Below the pieces are notes generated by a model, which was not told the DNA's origin, searched no databases, and saw only the letters and a list, made by a program, of their open reading frames with translations. From assembly GCA_035518095.1 (NCBI GenBank), contig DATIXX010000005.1, positions 64,421-128,420 of the forward strand: 64,000 nt of DNA, read 5' to 3'. The position numbers were made by a program, and so were the translations under genes. This document shows, piece after piece, positions 56,879 through 64,000 of this stretch (the first letter of the stretch is position 1; every line of letters begins with the position of its first letter). This DNA comes from Burkholderiales bacterium (GTDB taxonomy: Bacteria > Pseudomonadota > Gammaproteobacteria > Burkholderiales > JAHFRG01).

Positions 56879-59062
56879 ATGTCCATCCTCTCAGGGTTAA
56901 ATCCTCAGCAGCTGGAAGCTGTCACGCTTCCCAAACAGTCGGCGCTGGTTCTTGCCGGTGCGGGCAGCGGCAAAACGCGCGTGCTCACCACACGTATTGC
57001 CTGGCTGATTCAGACCGGCCAGTCGGGGCCAATGGGCATCCTGGCGGTTACCTTCACCAACAAAGCGGCGAAGGAGATGCTGGCACGCATTTCGGCCATG
57101 CTGCCGATCAACACTCGTGGCATGTGGGTCGGCACATTTCATGGGTTATGCAATCGCCTGCTGCGCGCGCATCATCGCGATGCGGGATTGCCGCAGCTTT
57201 TCCAGATAATTGACAGCGCGGATCAACTGGCATTGATTAAGCGCCTCATGAAAAGCCTTAATGTGGACGATGAGAAATACCCGGCGAAACAGCTGCAGTA
57301 CTTCATCAACGACGCAAAAGAACAAGGCTTGCGGGCTGCCGAGGTTGAAACTGCGGATGATTATTCGCGCAAGCTCAATGAGCTTTACCAAGCGTACGAC
57401 GAGCAGTGTCAGCGCGAGGGCGTAGTGGACTTTGCCGAATTGCTGCTGCGCTCATATGAATTGCTGTCGCGCAACGAATTCCTGCGCGAGCATTATCGCG
57501 CTCGTTTTCAGCATATTCTGGTAGATGAATTGCAAGACACCAGCCGCTTGCAATACCTTTGGCTCAGGCTTCTCACCGGTCCAAAAAATTCGGTTTTTGC
57601 TGTCGGAGATGACGACCAGTCAATTTACGCTTTCCGCGGCGCAAGCGCAGGAAACATGCTGAGTTTCGCGCAGGATTTCGGGGCGGCCACCGTAATCAAA
57701 CTCGAGCAAAACTACCGCTCGCATGCAAATATCCTGGATGCCGCAAATGCGCTGATTCGCCACAACCAAGCGCGCCTCGGAAAAAATCTGTGGACTGCCG
57801 AGGGGCACGGCGAACCTCTGCGCCTTTATGAAGCCGCAATTGATCTCGAGGAAGCAGGACATATCGTGGAGGAGGTGAAAGCGCTGGCCGCCGGGGGCAG
57901 TAAACTTTCGGACATGGCGGTGCTGTACCGTTCCAACGCCCAGTCCAGATTGCTGGAGCACGCGTTATTTTCCGCTGCAGTTCCATACCGGGTATACGGA
58001 GGCCTGCGCTTTTTTGAGCGCCAGGAAATCAAGCATGCGCTTGCTTACCTTCGACTCGTGGCAAATCCCGAGGATGACGGCGCGCTTTTGCGGGTGATCA
58101 ATTTTCCAGCGCGCGGCATAGGCAGCCGCAGCCTGGAGCAAATGCAGGAACAAGCGCTGGAGCAGCACTGCAGTTTGTGGCAAGCGGCGCTGCGCAAAGC
58201 GCGAGCTAAAGCGCCGGGAAGCGGCCCTCCACAGAAAAGAGGCATCGAAAGTTTTGTCGCCCTGGTCGAATCGCTGCGCTTAACCTGCACCGCGCTGGCC
58301 TTGCCGGAAGTAATCGAACACGTCATCGAACAAAGCGGTCTCAAACAACATTACCAGGGGCAGAAGGACGGCGCTGATCGTCTGGAAAATTTGGCGGAAC
58401 TCAGTAATGCCGCGGCCGGTTTCGTTATTGAAAGCGCTGAATCAAGCGTGCAAAACATGCTGGTGGAATTTCTAGCACATGCCGCGTTGGAAGCCGGCGA
58501 ACACCAAGCGGGGGAAGGCGCGGACGCTTTGCAACTGATGACCGCGCATTCCGCCAAGGGCCTGGAGTTTCACACGGTGTTCATCAGCGGGTTGGAAGAG
58601 GGATTATTTCCGCACGAACAAAGTCTGATCGAACCCGGTGGACTGGAAGAAGAGCGGAGGCTGATGTACGTAGCGCTTACCCGCGCCCGGCGCAGGCTGT
58701 ACCTGAGCTTTTCGCAGAACCGAATGCTGCATGGGCAAACGCGCTACAGCATCGCTTCGCGCTTTCTGGGAGAAATTCCGATCGAGCTGATTAAGCGGGT
58801 CAACCCGAAATCGGGTGTCGGAAATTCAGTGCTTAGCATTGAAGACAAGACTGCGCGGGGTCTGAGCCCTCAACCCTTAAATTTTAGCGCTGAGCTGCCG
58901 TCATCGTGGCATGTAGGGCAAAATGTGCTGCATCCAAAATTCGGCGCTGGAGTAATCGTTAATGCCGAAGGGCGCGGGTCGGACGCCCGGGTACAGGTCA
59001 ATTTTCACAAAGCTGGAGTGAAATGGCTGGCTCTGGAGTACGCTAAGCTGATTCCAGCTTGA
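56879..59062 (+). CDS. uvrD: DNA helicase II (UvrD)
   Basis: A 727-residue superfamily 1A helicase that unwinds DNA 3' to 5' in mismatch and nucleotide excision repair. LNPQQLEAVTLP is the Q motif region, LAGAGSGKTRVL is Walker A, VDELQDTSRLQYLWLRLL is motif II, and the late motifs VALTRARRRLYLSF and MTAHSAKGLEFHTVFISGLEEGLFPH are intact. The C-terminal domain ends FGAGVIVNAEGRGSDARVQVNFHKAGVKWLALEYAKL. Its length and the C-terminal Tudor-like tail favour UvrD over Rep. Confidence 0.96.
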   Translation: MSILSGLNPQQLEAVTLPKQSALVLAGAGSGKTRVLTTRIAWLIQTGQSGPMGILAVTFTNKAAKEMLARISAMLPINTRGMWVGTFHGLCNRLLRAHHRDAGLPQLFQIIDSADQLALIKRLMKSLNVDDEKYPAKQLQYFINDAKEQGLRAAEVETADDYSRKLNELYQAYDEQCQREGVVDFAELLLRSYELLSRNEFLREHYRARFQHILVDELQDTSRLQYLWLRLLTGPKNSVFAVGDDDQSIYAFRGASAGNMLSFAQDFGAATVIKLEQNYRSHANILDAANALIRHNQARLGKNLWTAEGHGEPLRLYEAAIDLEEAGHIVEEVKALAAGGSKLSDMAVLYRSNAQSRLLEHALFSAAVPYRVYGGLRFFERQEIKHALAYLRLVANPEDDGALLRVINFPARGIGSRSLEQMQEQALEQHCSLWQAALRKARAKAPGSGPPQKRGIESFVALVESLRLTCTALALPEVIEHVIEQSGLKQHYQGQKDGADRLENLAELSNAAAGFVIESAESSVQNMLVEFLAHAALEAGEHQAGEGADALQLMTAHSAKGLEFHTVFISGLEEGLFPHEQSLIEPGGLEEERRLMYVALTRARRRLYLSFSQNRMLHGQTRYSIASRFLGEIPIELIKRVNPKSGVGNSVLSIEDKTARGLSPQPLNFSAELPSSWHVGQNVLHPKFGAGVIVNAEGRGSDARVQVNFHKAGVKWLALEYAKLIPA

Positions 59063-59083
59063 AGTGAAGTTTCGTTGATATGC

Positions 59084-59791
59084 CTAAGCGCCGGCGTAAA
59101 TATCCCGGAAGCTGGCATACATGGATGCAAGAGTAACCGGGACCAGAATCAGGAAACCAAGTAGCAGCGGGATACTGGCAATTATCGATAATATGAACAA
59201 CGCGATGCCATAAATCAAAAACGGGACGACGTTTTTCATGCAGGCGTCAAAGCTTGATTTCAGCGCGGCGAAAGGCGGCATGTCGTTTAACACCGCAAGC
59301 GCCGGGGCGAACCACAGAGCCATCGCAAGCGGCACGTAGAGTGCAAGACCGACCAGCATTGCAAGCATAGTACCGCTCAGCGTCGCGCTCATCGCGGCAA
59401 TGTCGGGCTTGTTCCCTGTCATGAGGTTGAACAGGGCGCCGCCCCCGAGCAGGAACATCACGCCGAGTATAATGATTTGTCCAACAAGATAGACGCCGCC
59501 CAGTGCGATAAGCGAGTTAGTGTTTTTCGTGAAGCCGGCAAATAGGTGCGCGATTTCCAGTTCTTCGCCTCTCTGCTGTGCCTGGCAACCGATCATCAAT
59601 CCGCCGAGAAAAACGGGCGAGAGTATATAAAATATCAGGGGCCCAAGTATCGGGATATAATGCAGCGCAAATGCTATCAAGAACAGAATAATGATCAGGA
59701 CCACCCAGATTATCGGGCTTCTTTTAAAGAGATCAAATCCCTGCACGATCCATTGCCAACCTTGGCCGACGGCAACCTGACGCGGCTCCAT
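59084..59791 (-). CDS. BPSS1780-type membrane protein
   Basis: A 235-residue protein with about six membrane segments. It begins VAVGQGWQWIVQGFDLFKRSPIIW, with a WxWIxxGFxLF pattern seen in the uncharacterised BPSS1780 family of betaproteobacteria. A second conserved block is APALAVLNDMPPFAALKSSFDACMKNVVPFLIYG. Function unknown. It is convergent with uvrD. Confidence 0.82.
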   Translation of the reverse strand: MEPRQVAVGQGWQWIVQGFDLFKRSPIIWVVLIIILFLIAFALHYIPILGPLIFYILSPVFLGGLMIGCQAQQRGEELEIAHLFAGFTKNTNSLIALGGVYLVGQIIILGVMFLLGGGALFNLMTGNKPDIAAMSATLSGTMLAMLVGLALYVPLAMALWFAPALAVLNDMPPFAALKSSFDACMKNVVPFLIYGIALFILSIIASIPLLLGFLILVPVTLASMYASFRDIYAGA

Positions 59792-59871
59792 GACACGCTC
59801 CCTAGAAAAATCGTTATTTAGGGCTATAAATTATACCGATTTGCACAAGATTTGAAGCCATGCTGCACGGC

Positions 59872-60816
59872 TTACGGCCAGACGAAGTCTGATTTGCCGT
59901 TGACGTGCTGCTTGAGGATATTCATAAAATGATGGGGATCCTTTGCGTGCGTCAACTCTCCCGGCCGCGGAAGGTGGAAGTCGTACAAACGCGAAACCCA
60001 GAAGCGCAGTGCGCCGGCGCGCAACATCACCGGCCAAGCCTTGTGCTCGTTTGACGTGAAAGAACGGCCGGCATGATACGCTGTAAGCAACGCCAAGGTG
60101 CGTCCGGGATCCAGTTTAAAGTCCGTATCGATGCACCAATCATTGGCCGCAATGGCCAAATCATATAGCAATACATCGTTGCAAGCGAAATAGAAATCGA
60201 TAACTCCACTGATTGCGTCGCCGCGAAAAAGCACGTTATCGCGGAACAAGTCCGCGTGTATCACGCCGCGTGGCAGATCCTGGTAACGGTAGAGAGACTG
60301 AAAGCGCAGCTCTTCCCTGAGAATTTCGGCTTCAATTGGCGACAGGAAAGGCATAAGCTGCGGAGCAGTTGCATTCCACCAACGCGTACCACGCGGGTTA
60401 TCCATCCGCGCCGCATAGGTTTGACCCGCAAGATGCATGTCTGCAAGCAACTCGCCGACTTCAGCACAATGCGCCGGGGTGGGTTTGTCCAGATCACTTC
60501 CCGCAAGTCGAGTGACAATGCACGCCGGCCTGCCGTTGAGTTCCGCTAAGAAGCAATTCTGAAGGTTGGCAATCGGGTCAGGGCACGGTATGCCATGGCT
60601 CGCCAGATGTGACATCAGGTTGAGATAAAACGGCAACTCTTCGGCGTGCAGCTTCTCGAATAAAGTGAGCACGTATCGGCCGTGGGTCGTATCCACAAAA
60701 TAATTGGTGTTGTCGATGCCGGCGGCAATGCCGTGCAGAGCGGTAAGGGTGCCCAGCGAGTAATTTTTCAGCCATGCCGAAAGCTGATCCGGGGTAACGG
60801 TGGTGAAAACGGACAT
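59872..60816 (-). CDS. thrB: Homoserine kinase (ThrB, APH-fold type)
   Basis: A 314-residue enzyme of the aminoglycoside-phosphotransferase fold that phosphorylates homoserine for threonine synthesis. Visible are [44 protein letters not shown], and the catalytic [11 protein letters not shown] followed by [24 protein letters not shown]. It shares the substrate homoserine with metX at 7.2-8.4 kb. It sits upstream of DUF2782 and polA as in other betaproteobacteria. Confidence 0.95.
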   Translation of the reverse strand: MSVFTTVTPDQLSAWLKNYSLGTLTALHGIAAGIDNTNYFVDTTHGRYVLTLFEKLHAEELPFYLNLMSHLASHGIPCPDPIANLQNCFLAELNGRPACIVTRLAGSDLDKPTPAHCAEVGELLADMHLAGQTYAARMDNPRGTRWWNATAPQLMPFLSPIEAEILREELRFQSLYRYQDLPRGVIHADLFRDNVLFRGDAISGVIDFYFACNDVLLYDLAIAANDWCIDTDFKLDPGRTLALLTAYHAGRSFTSNEHKAWPVMLRAGALRFWVSRLYDFHLPRPGELTHAKDPHHFMNILKQHVNGKSDFVWP

Positions 60817-60904
60817 AGACTATGCGAGTCAGCCGCGGCAAATCAGAATTCTGGCGGCGGCATTCTGTTCGGATCGAATCCTGTAACGCCTGACAGGTAA
60901 CGCT

Positions 60905-61234
60905 CTAGAACTGGAATATCAGCCACATCGGCACTTTGACGGGATTAGCCGTGTCGTCGCGCACGAACGTGCCGGTGCCGTTCTCATCAATCAAGTAATA
61001 AGGAACACCGGTGGCTGGAGTGACTTTGACCATGTAGAGTCTGCCGTGCACCCGGTATTCCTCAATAGTCTCTTTGCCACGCTTTTTGATTGTCACTTCC
61101 GGCTCCAGCGACTGGTCCCCTTGTGGCGGTGGAGGAGGAGCCGCCTCTGGTACAGGCTGCAAATCTTTAGGCCGATCGCTCTGTGCAAACGCGGTCAGCG
61201 CAAAACATAACATGGCAATAGCCAGCAATCGCAT
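60905..61234 (-). CDS. DUF2782 periplasmic protein
   Basis: A protein of about 109 residues with signal peptide MRLLAIAMLCFALTAFAQSD, then a proline-rich stretch (EAAPPPPPQGDQ) and the DUF2782 core EVTIKKRGKETIEEYRVHGRLYMVKVTPATGVPYYLIDENG. The frame stays open to 61369, but the ATG at 61234 yields a proper signal. Homologues sit between thrB and polA in many betaproteobacteria; no function is known. Confidence 0.85.
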   Translation of the reverse strand: MRLLAIAMLCFALTAFAQSDRPKDLQPVPEAAPPPPPQGDQSLEPEVTIKKRGKETIEEYRVHGRLYMVKVTPATGVPYYLIDENGTGTFVRDDTANPVKVPMWLIFQF

Positions 61235-61292
61235 ATTTACTGAATTAACAGCCCGCAAACGAAAGTGCATTAGTTTACCATTGGACCAGCGA

Positions 61293-62021
61293 TTACAGGT
61301 TAAGTTGAATTTCCCTCTCTTTCGCGGAAGGCTCGAAGCCGCGCTTTTCGTAATGATTGAAAATCGCATCTACAACCGCTTTGGGTTCATTTATTACGTG
61401 GATTAAATGCATATCCTCGGCGTCAATCATCTTTTCAGCCACCAGGGTGTGCCTGAACCAGTCCAGCATACCGCGCCAAAATGGTTCGTGCACTAAAATG
61501 ATGGGCATTTTACGCGTCTTGCCGGTCTGCACCAGAGTGAGCGCCTCCATCAGTTCATCCAGCGTGCCGAACCCGCCGGGCAGCACCACATAAGCGCTGG
61601 CAAACTTGACAAACATTACCTTGCGTGCAAAGAAATGCTGGAATGTCTGGCTGATGTCCTGGTAGGCGTTACTACGTTGCTCATGCGGTAGCTGGATATT
61701 CAAACCGACGCTGGGGCTGCTACCGAAAAAAGCGCCCCTATTGGCGGCTTCCATAATGCCGGGCCCGCCGCCCGATATCACGCTGAAACCCGCATCAGAC
61801 AGCTGGCGTGCGATCGCTTCGCCAAGTTTGTAATAGGGGTGGTCTTGCGTACAACGCGAGCTGCCGAATATGCTTACGGCAGGGCGGACCGCCCTCAGGC
61901 GTTCGGTCGCTTCCACAAATTCTGACATAATCGCCATTACGCGCCAGGATTCGCGGGCTGACCATGTTTTTTCAAGAAACTCCGGGGTTATGGATTGCTG
62001 CAATTTTTCTGGAAGGTCCAT
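61293..62021 (-). CDS. LOG-family (TIGR00730) Rossmann-fold protein
   Basis: A 242-residue protein of the lysine-decarboxylase-like/LOG family with the nucleotide-binding GGGPGIMEAANRGAF and the hallmark PGGFGTLDELMEALTLVQT. Members cleave the ribosyl-adenine bond of nucleoside 5'-monophosphates (cytokinin riboside phosphoribohydrolase) or similar. It lies between DUF2782 and polA, divergent from polA. Confidence 0.88.
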   Translation of the reverse strand: MDLPEKLQQSITPEFLEKTWSARESWRVMAIMSEFVEATERLRAVRPAVSIFGSSRCTQDHPYYKLGEAIARQLSDAGFSVISGGGPGIMEAANRGAFFGSSPSVGLNIQLPHEQRSNAYQDISQTFQHFFARKVMFVKFASAYVVLPGGFGTLDELMEALTLVQTGKTRKMPIILVHEPFWRGMLDWFRHTLVAEKMIDAEDMHLIHVINEPKAVVDAIFNHYEKRGFEPSAKEREIQLNL

Positions 62022-62072
62022 GTTAGAAATCCGTTTAGTGAATTTAAAGTTTAGCTGGTGCGGTGTGCCGAA

Positions 62073-64000
62073 ATGAAAAGTGCGCCCGCAAATTCCGGCA
62101 CCGAACCGCAGTCAAGCGGAAGTAAGACGCTGCTTTTGGTCGACGGTTCTTCGTACCTGTACCGCGCATTTCACGCAATGGAGCAGAAGGATTTGCGCAG
62201 CCGCCGGGGCGAGCCCACGGGCGCAATTCACGTCGTGCTCAATATGCTGCGCCGCCTGCGCAGAGAGTACAACGCCGATTATATCGCCTGCGTGTTTGAC
62301 GCGAAAGGCAAAACCTTCCGCGAAGAACGTTATCCTCAATACAAAGCCAACCGGCCTGCGATGCCGGAGGATCTGGCAATTCAGATCGAACCATTACAGC
62401 AATGTATTCGTGCCCTGGGTTGGCCATTGCTTATCATTGAAGGCGTTGAGGCGGACGATGTCATCGGCACGCTGGTGACGCACGCCGCGCGCGAGGGCAT
62501 CAACAGCATTGTTTCCACCGGTGACAAGGATCTTGCGCAATTAGTGAACCGTCAGGTTAGTCTGATAAACACTATGAACAATGAGAAATTGGACGAGCAA
62601 GGAGTGCTTGCCAAGTTTGGTGTTGAGCCTTCACGCATCTTGGATTATCTGACGCTGATTGGCGACAGCGTGGATAACGTGCCCGGCGTGGAAATGGTTG
62701 GGCCGAAAACCGCGGTGAAATGGCTGTCACAGTATCAAACGCTCGACAACCTGATGGCGCATGCAAGCGAAATTCCCGGCGTCGTCGGCGAGAATTTGCG
62801 CAAATCTCTCGACTGGCTGCCGCAGGCGCGACAGCTGCTTACCGTGAAATGCGACGTAACTTTGCCTGTAAGTCTCGATGATCTCACCCCGCGATCGCCT
62901 GACACTGAAAAGCTCACTATGTTGTTCGAGCGTTTCGATTTGAAAAAATGGCTCGAAGAGATCCGTGCGTCAAGAGCAAAAGCTCAGGGTTCAGGATTGG
63001 CAGCCGACGTTTCGGAGAGCATCGACTTTAGTATTGAACCTCGAGCACTGGGCACTCAACCCAGGACCTACGAAACTTTGCTTACCGCTGACCAGCTGAG
63101 CGCATGGCTGGAAAAAATTAACAGCGCGGCCCTGGTTTCAGTAGACACCGAAACCACGGGGCTCGATCCGCTGCAGAGCAAGCTGGTCGGCATCTCGTTC
63201 TCTGTGCAGGCGCATCATGCCGCTTATCTTCCCCTCGCACACCGCTATTCCGCGGCACCGCCTCAGCTCGATTTGCAGTGGGCTTTGCAGAAGCTCAAGC
63301 CCTGGCTGGAAGATGCCGGGAAATCCAAGCTTGGGCAGAACCTCAAGTATGACAAGCATATATTTGCCAATCACGGTGTCACACTGCGCGGTATCGAGCA
63401 TGACACTTTACTGCAATCCTATGTTCTGGAAAGCCACCGACCGCATGACTTGGACACTCTGGCGCAGCGCCATCTCGGCGTCAAAACCGTCACTTATGAT
63501 GAAGTGACCGGGAAAGGTCCGGGCCGCATCGGTTTTGAGCAGGTGGCTGTGGAGCAAGCAACCGATTACGCGGCGGAGGACGCGGACATCGCCCTGCAGC
63601 TGCATCAAAATCTTTATCCGCAGATTGCGGGCGAACCCAAACTAGAAGCAGTTTACCGGCAGGTCGAAATGCCGCTCATCGATGTGCTCTTCGACATGGA
63701 ACGGTACGGCGTGCTGCTGGATGTAAAACGTTTGGAGGAGCAAAGCCGCGAATTGGGAAACAGGCTCGTCGAACTCGAAAACGAAATTTACCGGCTCGCA
63801 GAGCAACCGTTCAATATCAATTCGCCCAAGCAGATTCAGGAAATCCTGTTTGAGCGCCACAAGCTCCCGGTTGTGAAGAAAACACCCGGAGGCGCGCCTT
63901 CCACCGATGAAGACGTGTTGCAGGAGCTCGCGCTGGATTATCCTTTGGCCAAGCTGATCCTCGATTATCGCGGATTGGCGAAACTCAAATCCACCTACAC
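62073..64000 (+). CDS. polA: DNA polymerase I (3' partial)
   Basis: The frame is open from the ATG at 62073 to the right edge (about 642 residues), so the 3' end is missing. The 5' nuclease domain starts LLLVDGSSYLYRAFHAM and includes FDAKGKTFREERYPQYKANRP and STGDKDLAQLV. The 3'-5' exonuclease domain has the metal motif VDTETTG (D358, E360), so proofreading looks intact. The polymerase domain starts near residue 540. It is divergent from the LOG gene with about 50 bp between them. Confidence 0.96.
   Translation, partial: MKSAPANSGTEPQSSGSKTLLLVDGSSYLYRAFHAMEQKDLRSRRGEPTGAIHVVLNMLRRLRREYNADYIACVFDAKGKTFREERYPQYKANRPAMPEDLAIQIEPLQQCIRALGWPLLIIEGVEADDVIGTLVTHAAREGINSIVSTGDKDLAQLVNRQVSLINTMNNEKLDEQGVLAKFGVEPSRILDYLTLIGDSVDNVPGVEMVGPKTAVKWLSQYQTLDNLMAHASEIPGVVGENLRKSLDWLPQARQLLTVKCDVTLPVSLDDLTPRSPDTEKLTMLFERFDLKKWLEEIRASRAKAQGSGLAADVSESIDFSIEPRALGTQPRTYETLLTADQLSAWLEKINSAALVSVDTETTGLDPLQSKLVGISFSVQAHHAAYLPLAHRYSAAPPQLDLQWALQKLKPWLEDAGKSKLGQNLKYDKHIFANHGVTLRGIEHDTLLQSYVLESHRPHDLDTLAQRHLGVKTVTYDEVTGKGPGRIGFEQVAVEQATDYAAEDADIALQLHQNLYPQIAGEPKLEAVYRQVEMPLIDVLFDMERYGVLLDVKRLEEQSRELGNRLVELENEIYRLAEQPFNINSPKQIQEILFERHKLPVVKKTPGGAPSTDEDVLQELALDYPLAKLILDYRGLAKLKSTY

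Noticed and set aside
62080-62478. 132-residue open frame at the start of polA
   Set aside because: It is in another frame; the polA frame from 62073 has full domain motifs and runs to the window edge.

Overview
The window looks like chromosome from an autotrophic betaproteobacterium, probably in or near the Nitrosomonadales/Burkholderiales. The gene neighbourhoods are typical of that class: gatCAB, pyrE beside exonuclease III, metX-metW, an EIIA-HPr-EI regulatory PTS next to gshA-gshB, porin-glnK-amtB facing ubiK-comM, the ubiE/ubiJ/ubiB group, holA-lptE-leuS, and thrB-DUF2782-polA. The glutamate-cysteine ligase is of the Acidithiobacillus type, and an orphan class I phosphoribulokinase points to the Calvin cycle. 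The genus is not resolved. I see no tRNA, rRNA, insertion sequence, prophage or CRISPR array. Genes are densely packed and no gap between confident genes reaches 300 bp.

Layout. 0-6.6 kb: gatC (cut by the window edge), gatA, gatB, a DUF4124 protein, pyrE, exonuclease III and an AmpG-like permease. 6.6-13.5 kb, minus strand: metX-metW, then EIIA-Man/HPr/EI and gshA-gshB. 13.5-16.8 kb: porin-glnK-amtB behind a sigma-54 promoter and an NtrC-like dyad. 16.8-26.3 kb, plus strand: ubiK, comM, a MalM-family lipoprotein, a VIT1/CCC1 protein, metH behind a structured leader, a Rho_N-like small protein, mscL with a zinc ribbon, a SIMPL protein and a DUF2905 protein. 26.3-30.2 kb, minus strand: a polyamine ABC transporter whose binding protein carries a membrane tail. 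30.3-37.3 kb, minus strand: DUF971, ubiE, a B12-binding radical SAM protein ending in CCAEP, an ATP-grasp ligase, a Tim44-like protein, ubiJ and ubiB. 37.4-44.7 kb: an uncharacterised 534-residue protein, DUF4197, a dienelactone hydrolase, an osmoprotectant transporter, an exported methyltransferase and a GDT1-type Mn exporter candidate.

44.9-48.4 kb is the most unusual part. An ECF sigma factor and its zinc-finger anti-sigma factor stand opposite a secreted protein made of three exact 41-residue repeats, followed by a Tat-exported metallophosphoesterase and a periplasmic cupredoxin. The sigma gene, the repeat-protein gene and the phosphoesterase gene each carry the same upstream element, GGGAATA-N16-GGTWA. 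This suggests a small autoregulated envelope or copper-related regulon. The cupredoxin is preceded by a 17-codon open frame with a CxxCH motif and a good ribosome binding site.

48.4-64 kb is housekeeping: lipoyl-domain Lpd, proA, holA, lptE, leuS, phosphoribulokinase, uvrD, a BPSS1780-type membrane protein, thrB, DUF2782, a LOG-family protein and polA, which runs off the right edge. Functions come from recognised motifs and remembered family features; no search was run.
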